The notes: generated by a model from the sequence alone, not told the origin. Shown: positions 21,470-36,630, counted from the first letter of the stretch. The stretch is 64,000 bases of DNA from Sporosarcina sp. FSL K6-2383 (GCF_038618305.1 NZ_CP152017.1:186001-250000); one strand, 5' to 3'. Numbers and translations: made by a program.

Positions 21470-22092
21470 TAACCAAGCACCTCCTCTACTTTTTGAACTG
21501 CTGCTTTCGTCATAACAAGTTTGTTATGGCCGATAAGGTCAAGAACGTTGATACCAGATGCAGTAACAACACTGATTCCAGGGATGTTACGTGCAGATAA
21601 TGCTACTGTTTCATCTAAATCTGCAGTCACGATCAACGCTTTTTTGTCGATTGAAAGAGCTGCTAATACTTGGACGAATTCTTTTGTTTTTGGTGCATCG
21701 AATGTAAGTCCATCAAGAACGATCATATCTTCTTCACGTACTTTCGTTGAAAGTGCTGAAAGAAGAGCTAGTCTACGAACTTTTTTCGGTAGTTTGTAGC
21801 TATAGCTTCTTGGATTTGGACCAAAGACGATACCGCCTCCACGCCATTGCGGTGAACGGATTGACCCTTGACGAGCACGACCTGTTCCTTTTTGGCGCCA
21901 TGGTTTACGTCCACCACCAGCGACTTCCGCGCGTGTTTTTACTTTATGGTTACCTTGGCGCAATGACGCACGCTGTTGGACCAATGCTTCAAATAAGACA
22001 GCTTCGTTCGGCTCGATTCCAAAAATCGCATCGTTTAGTTCGATATCGCCGACAGAAGATCCTGTCTGGTTTAGTACGGATACTTTAGGCAT
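21469..22092 (-). CDS. rplD: 50S ribosomal protein L4
   Basis: 207-aa L4 starting [21 protein letters not shown] and with the extended tunnel loop [35 protein letters not shown]. In enterobacteria L4 autoregulates the S10 operon through the leader; whether this occurs here is unknown. Standard rplC-rplD-rplW order. Confidence 0.97.
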   Translation of the reverse strand: MPKVSVLNQTGSSVGDIELNDAIFGIEPNEAVLFEALVQQRASLRQGNHKVKTRAEVAGGGRKPWRQKGTGRARQGSIRSPQWRGGGIVFGPNPRSYSYKLPKKVRRLALLSALSTKVREEDMIVLDGLTFDAPKTKEFVQVLAALSIDKKALIVTADLDETVALSARNIPGISVVTASGINVLDLIGHNKLVMTKAAVQKVEEVLG

Positions 22093-22117
22093 TCCTATTT
22101 CCTCCTTCCTTTAGTGG

Positions 22118-22747
22118 TCAGTTCCCTTTGATTGCGCTACGCACTTGTAGAAGTGATTTGCGTGATCCTGGAACGTTACCTTTTACAAGTAGCAAGTTAC
22201 GTTCTAGATCTACTCGTATAATTTCAAGATTTTGAATCGTTACTGTTTTACCACCCATACGTCCTGGCAGTTTTTTCCCTTTGAATACACGTTGAGCGTC
22301 AACAGATCCGATAGAACCTGGTGCGCGGTGAAAACGTGATCCGTGGCTCATTGGTCCTTGTGAATAACCGTGGCGTTTTACAACACCTTGGAACCCTTTA
22401 CCTTTTGTTGTTCCTGTAATATCGACAATATCGCCTTCAGCGAAAGTATCAACTTTGACTTCCTGACCAACTTCGTACCCGTTCACGTCTAATTCGCGGA
22501 ATTCGCGAATGAAGCGCTTAGGTGCCGTAGTAGCTTTAGCAACATGGCCTTTTTCAGGCTTGTTAGCTAGCTTTTCTCGTTTATCTTCAAAACCGATTTG
22601 GATTGATTCGTAGCCGTCCGTTTCTTTTGTCTTCTTTTGAAGAACAACGTTTTGTCCAGCTTCAATCACTGTTACCGGGATGAGATCGCCGTTTTCAGCA
22701 AATACTTGCGTCATACCGACTTTTCTTCCTAAGATTCCTTTGGTCAT
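22118..22747 (-). CDS. rplC: 50S ribosomal protein L3
   Basis: 209-aa L3 starting [31 protein letters not shown] and with the W-loop region [33 protein letters not shown] reaching toward the peptidyl transferase centre, and [20 protein letters not shown]. 43 bp after rpsJ. Confidence 0.97.
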   Translation of the reverse strand: MTKGILGRKVGMTQVFAENGDLIPVTVIEAGQNVVLQKKTKETDGYESIQIGFEDKREKLANKPEKGHVAKATTAPKRFIREFRELDVNGYEVGQEVKVDTFAEGDIVDITGTTKGKGFQGVVKRHGYSQGPMSHGSRFHRAPGSIGSVDAQRVFKGKKLPGRMGGKTVTIQNLEIIRVDLERNLLLVKGNVPGSRKSLLQVRSAIKGN

Positions 22748-22790
22748 TTGTCACACCTCCTGAATTAGTTTAATTTTTATTTAGTAGCAA

Positions 22791-23126
<336 letters not shown>

Positions 23127-23153
23127 TTATAGACATTCTCCACGAAAATTTCC

Positions 23154-23187
23154 CACACACATGCCATGGCAAAGCGGCCGGGTGTGT
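23154..23187 (-). other. Hairpin in the S10 operon leader
   Basis: CACACAC (23154-23160) pairs with GTGTGT (23182-23187) around an inner GCCATGGC and a CGGCCG. It lies in the roughly 190-nt untranslated leader before rpsJ. It has no T-tract, so it is a leader element rather than a terminator. Possible autoregulation target (inference). Confidence 0.5.
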
Positions 23188-23230
23188 CGGCAACCTCTCG
23201 CTTCATCGCAGTCAAAGACCAACATTAAAG

Positions 23231-23259
23231 ATTATACACGTAAAAAAAGAATTCCGCAA
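23231..23259 (-). promoter_or_regulatory. S10 operon promoter, proximal
   Basis: Minus-strand TTGCGG (23254-23259), 17-bp spacer, perfect TATAAT (23231-23236), about 130 bp upstream of the rpsJ start. Confidence 0.7.
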
Positions 23260-23292
23260 GTCTTTTGTGGAAGTTCTTTTCTCAACTTTACT

Positions 23293-23321
23293 ATTATAAT
23301 TCTATTTCACTTAAAATGCAA
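23293..23321 (-). promoter_or_regulatory. S10 operon promoter, distal
   Basis: Minus-strand TTGCAT (23316-23321), 17-bp spacer, perfect TATAAT (23293-23298). Together with the proximal promoter it forms a tandem pair in the tuf-rpsJ gap, as expected for a very strongly expressed operon. The remaining part of the gap, to 23430, shows nothing further. Confidence 0.7.
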
Positions 23322-23432
23322 CTTGTATGTTAATAGTCGTAACATTTAACCAAGCATCATAGTTATTAGTTAGCTATTAAGAATAAGCAGAACAACCCCA
23401 CGCCCGCGAATCCAAAATCCATACCGAGTAGT

Positions 23433-23467
23433 AGCAAAAAAAAATCCCACCACAGAGGGCGGGATTT
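23433..23467 (-). terminator. Intrinsic terminator of the str operon after tuf
   Basis: On the minus strand AAATCCCGCC pairs with GGTGGGATTT across a short CTCTGT loop, followed by a run of at least eight T. It is 12 bp after the tuf stop and separates the str operon from the S10 operon. Confidence 0.9.
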
Positions 23468-23479
23468 TATAGCACAAAA

Positions 23480-24667
23480 TTATTTAAGGATTGAAGCTAC
23501 AACGCCAGCGCCTACAGTACGTCCACCCTCGCGGATAGAGAACTTCGTACCTTCTTCAAGAGCGATTGGAGCAATTAGTTCGATTGTCATTTCAATGTTA
23601 TCTCCAGGCATAACCATTTCTACGCCTTCTGGAAGAGCGATAACGCCAGTCACGTCAGTTGTACGGAAGTAGAACTGTGGACGGTAGTTTGAGAAGAATG
23701 GAGTATGACGTCCACCCTCTTCTTTTGAAAGAACATAAACTTCAGATGTAAATTTTGTGTGTGGCACGATTGTACCTGGTTTAGCAAGTACTTGTCCGCG
23801 TTGGATATCATCACGAGCTACACCACGAAGTAGTGCACCGATGTTGTCACCAGCTTCTGCATAGTCAAGAAGTTTACGGAACATCTCTACACCTGTAACA
23901 GTTGTAGATTTTGCTTCTTCAACGATACCGATGATGTCAATAACGTCTCCAACTTTAACTACTCCACGCTCAACGCGTCCAGTAGCAACAGTTCCACGTC
24001 CTGTGATTGAGAATACATCCTCAACAGGCATCATGAATGGTTTTTCAGTATCACGTGGTGGTGTTGGGATATACTCGTCAACAGCAGTCATAAGTTCCAT
24101 GATTTTATCTTCATATGCTTCGTCGCCTTCAAGTGCTTTAAGAGCAGAACCTTTAATGACAGGAATGTCATCGCCAGGGAAGTCATATTCAGAAAGAAGA
24201 TCACGAATTTCCATTTCAACAAGCTCAAGAAGCTCTTCGTCATCAACCATATCACATTTGTTCATAAATACTACTAGGTAAGGAACACCAACTTGACGTG
24301 AAAGAAGGATGTGCTCACGTGTTTGTGGCATTGGGCCATCAGCTGCAGAAACAACTAGGATTCCGCCGTCCATTTGAGCAGCACCAGTGATCATGTTTTT
24401 AACATAGTCGGCGTGACCTGGGCAGTCAACGTGTGCATAGTGACGAGTTGCAGTTTCATATTCGATGTGAGACGTGTTAATAGTAATACCACGCTCTTTT
24501 TCTTCAGGTGCGTTATCAACATCAGCGTATGAACGTGCTGTTCCACCTAATTTTTTTGAAAGAACTGTTGCAATTGCTGCAGTTAGAGTTGTTTTACCAT
24601 GGTCAACGTGACCAATTGTTCCAACGTTAGCATGTGTTTTGGAACGATCGAATTTTTCTTTACCCAT
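23480..24667 (-). CDS. tuf: Translation elongation factor Tu
   Basis: 395-aa EF-Tu delivering aminoacyl-tRNA to the ribosome. G1 GHVDHGKTT is at residues 19-27, switch [15 protein letters not shown]4 NKCDMVDD, and the C-terminal [14 protein letters not shown]. The ATG at 24667 ([10 protein letters not shown]) follows GGAGG; the frame is open 75 bp further upstream without support. Last gene of the str operon. Elfamycin-site residues were not examined in detail. Confidence 0.98.
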   Translation of the reverse strand: MGKEKFDRSKTHANVGTIGHVDHGKTTLTAAIATVLSKKLGGTARSYADVDNAPEEKERGITINTSHIEYETATRHYAHVDCPGHADYVKNMITGAAQMDGGILVVSAADGPMPQTREHILLSRQVGVPYLVVFMNKCDMVDDEELLELVEMEIRDLLSEYDFPGDDIPVIKGSALKALEGDEAYEDKIMELMTAVDEYIPTPPRDTEKPFMMPVEDVFSITGRGTVATGRVERGVVKVGDVIDIIGIVEEAKSTTVTGVEMFRKLLDYAEAGDNIGALLRGVARDDIQRGQVLAKPGTIVPHTKFTSEVYVLSKEEGGRHTPFFSNYRPQFYFRTTDVTGVIALPEGVEMVMPGDNIEMTIELIAPIALEEGTKFSIREGGRTVGAGVVASILK

Positions 24668-24726
24668 TTGGGAATTCCTCCTTAAGATATCAAAGTTTTT
24701 GGTTTTTTGGTTTGAAGCTACAGGTG

Positions 24727-24740
24727 TTGGAGGGCCCTCC
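24727..24740. repeat. 14-bp perfect palindrome between fusA and tuf
   Basis: TGGAGGGCCCTCCA, self-complementary with no loop, 60 bp upstream of the tuf start. It could be a leader hairpin end or a protein site. Nothing else is evident in this 125-bp gap. Confidence 0.45.
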
Positions 24741-24792
24741 ACCTACCCATATCTTACAAGTTATTCACTATAGAAACAAGTTCAAATTATAA

Positions 24793-26871
24793 TTATTCGC
24801 CCTTGTTTTTCTTGATGATTTCTTCAGCAATTGATTTCGGCACTTCTTCGTAGTGATCGAATACCATTGAGAAGTTTCCGCGTCCTTGTGTGTTAGAACG
24901 AAGAGATGTTGCATAACCAAACATGTTAGCAAGTGGAACCATCGCGCGAACTACTTGTGAGTTACCACGAGCTTCCATTCCTTCTACACGACCACGGCGT
25001 GATGTTACGTCACCCATGATATCGCCCATGTATTCTTCAGGAATTTGAACTTCTACTTTCATCATTGGTTCAAGTAGAACTGGGTTAACTTTCGATACAG
25101 CGTTTTTCAATGCCATAGATGCAGCAATTTTGAACGCCATTTCGTTGGAGTCAACGTCATGGTAAGAACCGTCGAATAGACGAGCTTTAATGTCGATTAA
25201 AGGATAACCAGCAATTACACCATTATCAAGTGAATCACGGATACCTGCTTCAACCGCCGGAATATATTCACGTGGAACAGATCCTCCGACAACGTTATTG
25301 ATGAATTCGAATCCTTTTCCTTCTTCGTTAGGAGAGAATTCGATCCAAACGTGACCAAACTGTCCGCGTCCACCGGATTGACGCACGAATTTACCTTCAA
25401 CTTCCGCAGCTGCACGGAATGTTTCACGGTAAGATACTTGCGGTGCTCCAACGTTCGCTTCAACATTAAATTCACGACGCATACGGTCTACAAGTACGTC
25501 AAGATGCAATTCACCCATACCAGCGATGATTACTTCTCCAGTTTCTTGGTCTGTGTGTGCGCGGAATGTCGGGTCTTCCTCTTGAAGCTTAGCAAGTGCC
25601 ATACCCATTTTATCTTGGTCGGCTTTTGTTTTCGGCTCAACAGAAAGTGAAATTACTGGTTCTGGAAAGTCCATTGACTCTAAGATTACAAGTGCTTTGT
25701 CGTCACATAGTGTGTCGCCAGTTCCTGTATCTTTCAGTCCGACTGCAGCAGCAATTTCCCCTGCGTGTACTTCAGCAATTTCTTCACGGGAGTTAGCATG
25801 CATTTGTAGAATACGTCCTACGCGCTCACGCTTACCTTTTGAAGAGTTTTGCACGTATGATCCTGATTGAAGAACACCAGAATACACACGGAAGAATGTA
25901 AGTTTACCAACATAAGGGTCTGTCATTACTTTAAAAGCAAGTGCCGAGAACGGCTCTTCGTCGCTTGAGTGACGTTCTACTTCTTCATCAGTCTCAGGAT
26001 TCGTCCCTTTCATAGCAGCGATATCAAGTGGTGATGGGAGGTAGTCGATTACTGCGTCAAGGACGAGTTGGACACCTTTGTTTTTGAATGCAGTTCCACA
26101 TACGACAGGGTAGAATTCAACTGCAAGCGTTGCTTTACGAATTGCAGCTTTGATTTCTTCCTTTGTAATTTCTTCTTCATCCAAGAATTTGTTCATAAGA
26201 TCTTCATCGAATTCAGCAACCGCTTCAATTAGCTTTTCACGGTATTCTTCTGCTTGCGCACGATGTTCTTCTGGAATTTCTTTTACTTCAGCATTTAGAC
26301 CAGTGTCATCGCCGTAGTAAACAGCATTCATTTCAACTAGGTCAATAATTGCAGAGAACGAATCTTCTGCGCCAATTGGTAATTGAATTGGATGCGCATT
26401 TGCACCAAGACGTTCAACTAGTGTACCTACTGAGTAAAGGAAATCTGCACCCATTTTGTCCATTTTGTTAACGAAAACTAGACGCGGCACGCCATAGTTT
26501 GTTGCTTGACGCCAAACAGTTTCTGTTTGTGGTTCAACGCCTGATTGAGCGTCAAGTACCGTTACTGCTCCATCAAGAACACGAAGTGAACGTTCAACTT
26601 CAACCGTGAAGTCTACGTGACCTGGTGTGTCAATGATGTTTACGCGGTGATCTTTCCATTCTGCTGTTGTTGCAGCAGAAGTGATTGTGATACCACGTTC
26701 TTGCTCCTGTTCCATCCAGTCCATTTGAGATGCACCTTCGTGCGTTTCTCCAATTTTGTGGATTTTACCAGTGTAATAAAGGATACGCTCAGTCGTCGTT
26801 GTTTTACCAGCATCGATGTGAGCCATGATACCAATATTACGTGTATTCTCTAAGGAGAATTTTCTAGCCAT
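24793..26871 (-). CDS. fusA: Translation elongation factor G
   Basis: 692-aa ribosomal translocase. G1 AHIDAGKTT is at residues 17-25, followed by [11 protein letters not shown] (switch I), DTPGHVDF (switch II) and NKMDKMGAD (G4). Domains II-V follow; domain V contains the [13 protein letters not shown] loop. The fusidic-acid pocket was not assessed residue by residue. It follows rpsG, but the gap of 113 bp contains a copy of the dispersed repeat. Confidence 0.98.
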   Translation of the reverse strand: MARKFSLENTRNIGIMAHIDAGKTTTTERILYYTGKIHKIGETHEGASQMDWMEQEQERGITITSAATTAEWKDHRVNIIDTPGHVDFTVEVERSLRVLDGAVTVLDAQSGVEPQTETVWRQATNYGVPRLVFVNKMDKMGADFLYSVGTLVERLGANAHPIQLPIGAEDSFSAIIDLVEMNAVYYGDDTGLNAEVKEIPEEHRAQAEEYREKLIEAVAEFDEDLMNKFLDEEEITKEEIKAAIRKATLAVEFYPVVCGTAFKNKGVQLVLDAVIDYLPSPLDIAAMKGTNPETDEEVERHSSDEEPFSALAFKVMTDPYVGKLTFFRVYSGVLQSGSYVQNSSKGKRERVGRILQMHANSREEIAEVHAGEIAAAVGLKDTGTGDTLCDDKALVILESMDFPEPVISLSVEPKTKADQDKMGMALAKLQEEDPTFRAHTDQETGEVIIAGMGELHLDVLVDRMRREFNVEANVGAPQVSYRETFRAAAEVEGKFVRQSGGRGQFGHVWIEFSPNEEGKGFEFINNVVGGSVPREYIPAVEAGIRDSLDNGVIAGYPLIDIKARLFDGSYHDVDSNEMAFKIAASMALKNAVSKVNPVLLEPMMKVEVQIPEEYMGDIMGDVTSRRGRVEGMEARGNSQVVRAMVPLANMFGYATSLRSNTQGRGNFSMVFDHYEEVPKSIAEEIIKKNKGE

Positions 26872-26903
26872 GTTGTTGATCTCCTTCCGTCTCGGATTAG
26901 AGT

Positions 26904-26980
26904 ATGAACTTTATTCGTGGAATAAAGTTCATGCCTCCGGCAAAAACAAATACGCCAAAGCGTATTTGATTGAATTGCCG
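26904..26980 (-). repeat. Dispersed structured repeat, copy F (rpsG-fusA gap)
   Basis: Read on the minus strand: hairpin H1 with arms AAATACGC/GCGTATTT (26948-26967) inside an outer CGGCAA/TTGCCG stem, then the tail GCCGGAGGC, then an H3 hairpin with 13-bp perfect arms ATGAACTTTATTC (26904-26916 and 26920-26932). H2 is absent. It fills most of the 113-bp intergenic space inside the str operon, in the opposite orientation to copies A-E relative to the genome. Confidence 0.75.
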
Positions 26981-26984
26981 AGTC

Positions 26985-27455
26985 TTACCAGCGATAGTGA
27001 GCGAATGCTTTATTCGCTTCTGCCATTTTGTGCATTTCTTCGCGACGTTTCACGGATGCACCTGTATTGTTAGAAGCGTCAAGGATTTCATTCGCAAGAC
27101 GTTCTTCCATTGTTTTTTCTCCGCGTGTGCGTGAGTAGTTAACAAGGTAACGAAGTCCAAGTGTAGTACGGCGATCAGGACGTACTTCAACTGGAACTTG
27201 ATAGTTGGCTCCACCTACACGGCGTGCTTTTACTTCAAGAACTGGCATTACGTTAGTAAGTGCCGCTTCAAATACTTCAAGTGGATCCTTGCCAGAACGT
27301 TCTTTCACAAGCTCGAACGCACCATAGAGGATTTTTTGAGATGTACCTTTTTTACCGTCAACCATCATTTTATTGATAAGACGTGAGACGAGTTTCGAAT
27401 TATAAATCGGATCCGGAAGTACGTCACGTTTTGCAACAGGACCTTTACGAGGCAT
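26985..27455 (-). CDS. rpsG: 30S ribosomal protein S7
   Basis: 156-aa S7 beginning [38 protein letters not shown] and containing [31 protein letters not shown]. It organises the 3' major domain of 16S rRNA and contacts E-site tRNA. Second ribosomal gene of the str operon, 72 bp after rpsL. Confidence 0.97.
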   Translation of the reverse strand: MPRKGPVAKRDVLPDPIYNSKLVSRLINKMMVDGKKGTSQKILYGAFELVKERSGKDPLEVFEAALTNVMPVLEVKARRVGGANYQVPVEVRPDRRTTLGLRYLVNYSRTRGEKTMEERLANEILDASNNTGASVKRREEMHKMAEANKAFAHYRW

Positions 27456-27527
27456 GTTGTTTTCCTCCTTTCAAAGTTTTTAAGCTTTTTCCGCTTAAAT
27501 AACTATCAATCATAATTTTTGTTTAAA

Positions 27528-27950
27528 TTAGCTTTTTTTAACTTTAGGTTTTTTAGCACCGTACATAGAACGGCTTTGCATACGGCCAGTAACTCCAGCA
27601 GTATCAAGCGCTCCACGAACAACATGGTAACGAACACCCGGTAAGTCTTTTACGCGTCCGCCGCGAATAAGTACGACACTGTGCTCTTGTAGGTTATGAC
27701 CTTCACCAGGAATGTACGCATTGACTTCCATTTGGTTCGTCAAACGAACACGTGCATATTTACGAAGAGCCGAGTTCGGCTTCTTCGGTGTCATTGTACC
27801 AACACGTGTACAAACACCTCGTTTTTGTGGTGAGTTCACGTTCGTCATTGACTTTTTGAAGCTGTTATAGCTTTTCCCGAGTGCTGGTGCTTTAGATCCT
27901 GTCACGTTTGGTTTACGTGGTTTGCGGACCAATTGGTTAATTGTAGGCAT
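27528..27950 (-). CDS. rpsL: 30S ribosomal protein S12
   Basis: 140-aa S12 starting [14 protein letters not shown]. The decoding-centre loops [19 protein letters not shown] and [13 protein letters not shown] are present; the lysines where streptomycin-resistance substitutions occur are wild type. The ATG at 27950 follows GGGAGG; the frame is open upstream but unsupported. Second gene of the transcript that begins before rplGB. Confidence 0.97.
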   Translation of the reverse strand: MPTINQLVRKPRKPNVTGSKAPALGKSYNSFKKSMTNVNSPQKRGVCTRVGTMTPKKPNSALRKYARVRLTNQMEVNAYIPGEGHNLQEHSVVLIRGGRVKDLPGVRYHVVRGALDTAGVTGRMQSRSMYGAKKPKVKKS

Positions 27951-28051
27951 CGGATTTTCCTCCCTTCGTACTTGTTTTGTAAGACCACACATCCAGGTGG
28001 TTCATTTTTGGGGTAAAAACAAAGTCTTTGTGCTTCTTCACACAAAAACCA

Positions 28052-28300
28052 TTATCCAGTAATCGCAACCACGGCTGCACCGACTTGAATTCCACATGCA
28101 TTTCCGAGTCTTTCTTTCGAATCAACATATGTCACTTGGACGCCATGAAGCGCGGCTTCCTCCTTTACAGGAGCAACAACCCGTTCTTCAGCATCTTGCG
28201 CGATAATGACGGCAGTCACTACCCCTGCACGGATCGCTTTCACTGTCTGCTTTGTACCGATGATTGTCTTCTTTGCCCGCTCGACTTTTTCATAAGACAT
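28052..28300 (-). CDS. rplGB: L7Ae-family ribosomal protein (YbxF/RplGB)
   Basis: 82-aa L7Ae/L30e-like K-turn RNA-binding protein: MSYEKVERAKKTIIGTKQTVKAIRAG, then VTAVIIAQDAEERVVAPV and YVDSKERLGNACGIQVGAAVVAI. It binds kink-turn RNAs in vitro in related species and associates with the ribosome; exact role unknown. Of two nearby ATGs, the one at 28300 has an eight-base spacing to GGAGG. First gene behind a strong promoter, followed by rpsL. Confidence 0.93.
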   Translation of the reverse strand: MSYEKVERAKKTIIGTKQTVKAIRAGVVTAVIIAQDAEERVVAPVKEEAALHGVQVTYVDSKERLGNACGIQVGAAVVAITG

Positions 28301-28345
28301 TTCCATATCCTCCAAAGTACAGACATTCAACTATCAACCTTTTGT

Positions 28346-28374
28346 ATATTATCACCTGCAAAGAAAATTGTCAA
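28346..28374 (-). promoter_or_regulatory. Promoter of rplGB-rpsL-rpsG-fusA-tuf
   Basis: Minus-strand consensus TTGACA (28369-28374), 17-bp spacer and TAATAT (28346-28351), located after the terminator-like hairpin that follows rpoC. It makes the str operon independent of rpoBC transcription. Confidence 0.8.
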
Positions 28375-28385
28375 CACATAAAGGA

Positions 28386-28414
28386 TAAAACGGGGGGATT
28401 TAAATCCCCCGTTT
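28386..28414 (-). terminator. Terminator-like hairpin after rpoC
   Basis: Arms AAAACGGGGGATTT and AAATCCCCCCGTTTT on the minus strand form a strong stem ending in TTTTATCC. It starts about 10 bp after the rpoC stop. Confidence 0.75.
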
Positions 28415-28424
28415 TAGTATCGAA

Positions 28425-31400
28425 TTATTCAGCTGTAACCTTCTTAGCTGAAGTTTTCTCTCCACCTTGCTCCATAACGATGTGACGGTAACGTTGCATT
28501 CCCGTTCCAGCTGGTACAAGTTTCCCGATAATAACGTTTTCCTTCAAACCAAGTAGTTCGTCAGTTTTCCCTTTGATTGCTGCATCTGTCAAGACACGAG
28601 TTGTTTCTTGGAATGACGCTGCAGACAAGAAGGATTCTGTTTCAAGTGACGCTTTTGTAATACCGAGAATGACAGGACGACATGTCGCTGGAACTTTTCC
28701 AGCTTTCAGCACGACTGCATTCGCATCTGCAAATTGATGGATGTCTAACAATGAGCCCGGCAATAGATCCGTGTCTCCTGCTTCGATGATGCGCACTTTA
28801 CGAAGCATTTGGCGAACCATTACTTCTACGTGTTTATCACCGATTTCAACACCTTGCATACGGTATACTTTTTGAACTTCTTTCAAGAGGTAATTTTGAA
28901 CAGTGGCTACATCTTTTACAACAATCAGTTCCTTCGGATCGATAGAACCTTCTGTAATAACATCGCCTCGGTCAATCGTATCGCCAACTTGAACTTTCAG
29001 GCGAGCATTGTACGGCGCAAGATACTTACGCGTTTCCACTTCACCTTGAATAGTAATTTCCTTCTGACCTTCGCGGATTTCATCAATTTCAATGATGCTA
29101 CCTTTGATTTCTGAGATAACCGCTTGCCCTTTCGGATTCCGCGATTCGAAGATCTCTTGGATACGAGGAAGACCTTGTGTAATGTCATCCCCTGCAACTC
29201 CACCTGTATGGAATGTACGCATTGTAAGCTGTGTACCTGGCTCACCGATAGATTGTGCAGCGATAATACCAACCGCTTCACCAACCTCAACCGTTTCGCC
29301 AGTAGCCAAGTTAATGCCGTAACATTTCTTACAAACACCATGCTTCGTATTACATGTAAATGCTGAACGAATTGTCACAGTTTCAATACCCGCATCAAGA
29401 ATGTTGCGCGCAGCATCCGCCGTAATAAGTCCGTCTCTTTCAAGAATTAACTTGCCAGTTTCAGGATGATAAATTGTCTTCTTCGTGTGACGACCTTCAA
29501 TACGCTCATCCAGACCTTCAATCAATTCCGTACCTTCCATCAATGCACTGATTTCCAGACCACGGTCTGTTCCACAGTCATCTTCACGAACGATAACATC
29601 CTGCGCAACGTCGACGAGTCGGCGTGTTAAGTAACCTGAGTCAGCTGTTTTAAGGGCTGTATCCGCAAGTCCTTTACGCGCACCGTGTGTAGAGATGAAG
29701 TACTCAAGTACTGTCAGTCCTTCACGGAATGAAGATTTGATTGGAAGTTCAATGATACGACCAGCCGGGTTGGCCATCAGACCACGCATACCCGCAAGCT
29801 GCGTGAAGTTAGATGCGTTACCCCGTGCCCCTGAGTCACTCATCATGTAAATCGGGTTCGAGTGATCAAGAGAATCCATCAGTTTCGCTTGGATGACATC
29901 CTTCGCATGACTCCAGTAAGAAATAACGCGATCATATCGCTCTTCTTCTGTAATCAAACCACGGCGGAACTGTTGCATCACTTTATCAACTTTATCTTGC
30001 GCCTCTTGCAAAATATCGCCTTTGTTAGGTAAAACAACGATATCCGAGATACCGATTGTGATTCCTGCACGCGTTGAATATTTGAATCCTAGGTTTTTCA
30101 TGCGGTCAAGCATTCTTGACGTTTCTGTAATGTGGAAACGTTTGAAAATTTCCGCGATGATATTCCCAAGGATTTTCTTCTTGAACGGCTCCACAAGTTC
30201 CATTTCCGCGAAATGTTTTTTCACATCTACAGTTCCTGGAACGAAATAATGAGCAGGCGTTTCAACTTCCAAGTTGGAATCAGTTGGTTCGTTAATATAC
30301 GGGAACGATTCCGGTAAAATTTCGTTAAAAATTACTTTCCCAACCGTCGTTAATAACAATTGGCTATTTTGTTCTTCCGTAAATGTCGGGTTATTCAACG
30401 AACCTGCTTGAATAGCGATCCGTGAGTGAAGATGCACGTGACCATTATGATAAGCGATAAGTGCTTCGTCCGCATTATGGAATACAGTTCCTTCACCGGT
30501 TGCACCTTTACGCTCCAATGTCAGGTAGTAGTTTCCTAAAACCATATCCTGGGATGGCGTAACGACTGGTTTACCGTCTTTCGGGTTCAAAATGTTTTGT
30601 GCAGCTAGCATGAGTAAACGTGCTTCTGCTTGTGCTTCTGCTGATAAAGGAACGTGAACAGCCATCTGGTCACCATCGAAGTCAGCGTTATAAGCTGTAC
30701 AGACGAGTGGATGCAGTGTGATTGCACGCCCTTCTACAAGAATCGGCTCAAACGCTTGAATACCAAGACGGTGAAGTGTTGGTGCCCGGTTCAGAAGGAC
30801 CGGATGCTCTTTAATGACATCTTCAAGAACGTCCCATACTTCCGAATGAAGGCGTTCGATTTTACGTTTAGCACTCTTAATGTTGTGTGCAAGTCCTCGT
30901 TCAACAAGTTCTTTCATCACAAACGGTTTAAATAATTCAATCGCCATTTCTTTCGGCAGACCACACTGATACATTTTCAAGTTAGGTCCAACAACGATAA
31001 CGGAACGACCAGAATAGTCAACACGTTTTCCAAGTAAGTTTTGACGGAATCGCCCTTGCTTACCTTTCAACATATGAGATAGTGATTTTAACGGACGGTT
31101 ACCTGGTCCTGTAACTGGACGACCACGACGACCATTATCCACGAGCGCATCGACTGCTTCTTGCAGCATCCGCTTCTCGTTTTGAACGATAATCCCTGGA
31201 GCTCCAAGGTCAAGTAAACGTTTCAATCTGTTGTTCCGGTTAATAACCCTACGGTATAGATCATTCAAGTCAGAAGTAGCAAAACGTCCGCCATCAAGTT
31301 GTACCATCGGGCGTAGTTCTGGCGGAATAACCGGCAGTACTTCAAGGACCATCCATTCAGGTTTGTTACCTGAGTTACGGAACGATTCAACAACTTCAAG

Positions 31401-32027
31401 TCGTCTGATCGCACGCGTACGGCGTTGCCCTTGAACAGTTTTCAATTCTTCTTTCAAGAATTCCATTTCTTTATCGAGATCAATCGCCATTAACAGACGC
31501 TCAATCGCTTCTGCACCCATAAGTGCTTGGAATTTAGTGCCATACTTTTCACGGTAAATACGATATTCCCGTTCAGAAAGCAATTGCTTTCTTTCAAGTG
31601 GTGTATCTGCCGGGTCTACAACAACATAAGATGCGAAGTAGATGATTTCTTCCAAAGCACGTGGTGTCATATCAAGGATAAGTCCCATACGGCTTGGAAT
31701 CCCTTTGAAATACCAAATATGTGTAACAGGAGCTGCAAGTTCAATATGCCCCATACGTTCACGGCGTACTTTTTGACGAGTTACTTCTACTCCACAACGG
31801 TCACAAACGACGCCTTTGTAGCGTACACGTTTATACTTCCCGCAATGACATTCCCAATCTTTTGTAGGTCCGAAAATACGTTCACAAAATAGACCATCTT
31901 TTTCAGGTTTTAACGTACGGTAGTTGATTGTTTCTGGCTTTTTTACTTCTCCATAGGACCATGAACGAATCTTATCTGGTGAAGCTAGGCCGATTTTCAT
32001 ATACTCAAAATTGTTTACATCTATCAA
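28425..32027 (-). CDS. rpoC: DNA-directed RNA polymerase subunit beta'
   Basis: 1200-aa catalytic subunit. The N-terminal zinc-binding domain has C60, C62, C75 and C78. The catalytic Mg-binding loop NADFDGDQM lies near residue 450, the bridge helix/trigger loop region includes [29 protein letters not shown], and a second zinc site CGTDRG...[13 protein letters not shown] is visible. No insertion or fusion is seen. Its start GGAGG site is good; it follows rpoB by 128 bp that hold a hairpin. Confidence 0.99.
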   Translation of the reverse strand: MIDVNNFEYMKIGLASPDKIRSWSYGEVKKPETINYRTLKPEKDGLFCERIFGPTKDWECHCGKYKRVRYKGVVCDRCGVEVTRQKVRRERMGHIELAAPVTHIWYFKGIPSRMGLILDMTPRALEEIIYFASYVVVDPADTPLERKQLLSEREYRIYREKYGTKFQALMGAEAIERLLMAIDLDKEMEFLKEELKTVQGQRRTRAIRRLEVVESFRNSGNKPEWMVLEVLPVIPPELRPMVQLDGGRFATSDLNDLYRRVINRNNRLKRLLDLGAPGIIVQNEKRMLQEAVDALVDNGRRGRPVTGPGNRPLKSLSHMLKGKQGRFRQNLLGKRVDYSGRSVIVVGPNLKMYQCGLPKEMAIELFKPFVMKELVERGLAHNIKSAKRKIERLHSEVWDVLEDVIKEHPVLLNRAPTLHRLGIQAFEPILVEGRAITLHPLVCTAYNADFDGDQMAVHVPLSAEAQAEARLLMLAAQNILNPKDGKPVVTPSQDMVLGNYYLTLERKGATGEGTVFHNADEALIAYHNGHVHLHSRIAIQAGSLNNPTFTEEQNSQLLLTTVGKVIFNEILPESFPYINEPTDSNLEVETPAHYFVPGTVDVKKHFAEMELVEPFKKKILGNIIAEIFKRFHITETSRMLDRMKNLGFKYSTRAGITIGISDIVVLPNKGDILQEAQDKVDKVMQQFRRGLITEEERYDRVISYWSHAKDVIQAKLMDSLDHSNPIYMMSDSGARGNASNFTQLAGMRGLMANPAGRIIELPIKSSFREGLTVLEYFISTHGARKGLADTALKTADSGYLTRRLVDVAQDVIVREDDCGTDRGLEISALMEGTELIEGLDERIEGRHTKKTIYHPETGKLILERDGLITADAARNILDAGIETVTIRSAFTCNTKHGVCKKCYGINLATGETVEVGEAVGIIAAQSIGEPGTQLTMRTFHTGGVAGDDITQGLPRIQEIFESRNPKGQAVISEIKGSIIEIDEIREGQKEITIQGEVETRKYLAPYNARLKVQVGDTIDRGDVITEGSIDPKELIVVKDVATVQNYLLKEVQKVYRMQGVEIGDKHVEVMVRQMLRKVRIIEAGDTDLLPGSLLDIHQFADANAVVLKAGKVPATCRPVILGITKASLETESFLSAASFQETTRVLTDAAIKGKTDELLGLKENVIIGKLVPAGTGMQRYRHIVMEQGGEKTSAKKVTAE

Positions 32028-32101
32028 GGAGCCTACCTCCCTTTAGTCTTATCGCTGCTTTTGGCTTTTCCGAGCAAGCGCACACTTTTAATCAAACATA
32101 C

Positions 32102-32128
32102 TTAAGGGGGAAACATTATCCCCCTTAA
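32102..32128 (-). other. Intergenic hairpin between rpoB and rpoC
   Basis: Arms TTAAGGGGG and CCCCCTTAA with a 9-nt loop, 28 bp after the rpoB stop. No T-tract follows on the minus strand, so partial attenuation or mRNA processing is more likely than termination. Confidence 0.6.
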
Positions 32129-32155
32129 CAATCAGTTATATCATCACTAGGCAAA

Positions 32156-35689
<3,534 letters not shown>

Positions 35690-35896
35690 CTCTTTCACCC
35701 CTCATAAAACAATATTAGTCCTTTGCGAAACCACAAAAATAGTGTATGATATCGAAAAAAACAAAAAGAAAACGAGTTCCGGTAAGAGCTCATTTTCGGT
35801 TTGACAATCTTTTATACATCGCTAGTATGCCTATCTTTTCCATCACTCATACAAAATGGGCATACGAACGCATTATAATAATTTATGCATTTTACA

Positions 35897-35925
35897 ACAT
35901 TATCATATCAATACTCTCAAGTCAA
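35897..35925 (-). promoter_or_regulatory. Promoter of rpoBC
   Basis: Minus-strand TTGACT (35920-35925), 17-bp spacer, TAATGT (35897-35902). The -35 hexamer includes the TGA stop of the upstream methyltransferase gene. A leader of roughly 200 nt then precedes rpoB. Confidence 0.7.
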
Positions 35926-36527
35926 GACTTTACAACTCTTAATATATAATAACCCCGTTTTTTCACAACCGTCTCGACGTCGTTACCAAAAAGCTCTTCC
36001 AAACGGCTAATCGTCGAAGGCGCCCCTTGCTTCTTCTGGATAACTACCCATAGCTCTCCACCAGCCACAAGCTTCAAAAATGCACCCTCATAAAAATTGA
36101 ATACCGTCTCTTTTCCTGCACGGATTGGCGGATTCGTCAAAATTGCAGCAAATCCATTTGTTGTAACTCCAGACAACGCATCGCTTGGATAAATTTCCAC
36201 ATTCTCAACGGCATTTTGCCCTGCATTATGCGCAGCAAGAGAGAGCGCTCGTTCATTCACATCAACCATATGAATGCTCCGTTCCGGAAAAGATGCGGCA
36301 ACCGACAAACCGATTGGGCCATAGCCACAACCAACGTCTAAAATAGCCCCTTCCGATTCCGGCAAAACAAAAGCCTCAGCAAGGAGCCGCGAACCAAAAT
36401 CCACTTCACCTTTACTAAATACTCCAGCGTCCGTCTTGAATCTCAGTGTTTTTCCACGTAATACCGCAGACCACTCTTTCGGATCACTTTTCACCTTTGG
36501 ATCTCTCGAGTAATAATGTTCAGACAT
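35922..36527 (-). CDS. ybxB: Class I SAM-dependent methyltransferase, YbxB/RsmC-like
   Basis: 201-aa methyltransferase. The SAM-binding glycine motif ILDVGCGYGPIGL is near residue 64, and the catalytic motif of N2-guanine rRNA methylases appears as LTNPPIRAGKETVF. These place it in the RsmC-like family, which methylates guanine in 16S rRNA, but the target of the single-domain Bacillus form is not certain. It lies between rplL and rpoB as in B. subtilis. Its stop codon is part of the rpoB promoter. Confidence 0.85.
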   Translation of the reverse strand: MSEHYYSRDPKVKSDPKEWSAVLRGKTLRFKTDAGVFSKGEVDFGSRLLAEAFVLPESEGAILDVGCGYGPIGLSVAASFPERSIHMVDVNERALSLAAHNAGQNAVENVEIYPSDALSGVTTNGFAAILTNPPIRAGKETVFNFYEGAFLKLVAGGELWVVIQKKQGAPSTISRLEELFGNDVETVVKKRGYYILRVVKS

Positions 36528-36585
36528 GTTAGTCCTCCCCTCGGATAGTCAATCTCACCTTAGCCACAGATAAAAAAACGAAGAA

Positions 36586-36615
36586 AAGCCCGTCCGTATT
36601 CGACGAGCTTCCCTT
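36586..36615 (-). terminator. Terminator after rplJ-rplL
   Basis: On the minus strand AAGCTCGTCG pairs with CGGACGGGCTT around a short loop and is followed by a T-rich sequence with TTTTTTT shortly after. It is 16 bp after the rplL stop. Confidence 0.75.
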
Positions 36616-36630
36616 CATTTATTCAGAAGA

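Noticed and set aside
24668..24742. N-terminal extension of EF-Tu
   Set aside because: No homology in the extension, and a GGAGG site precedes the standard ATG at 24667.
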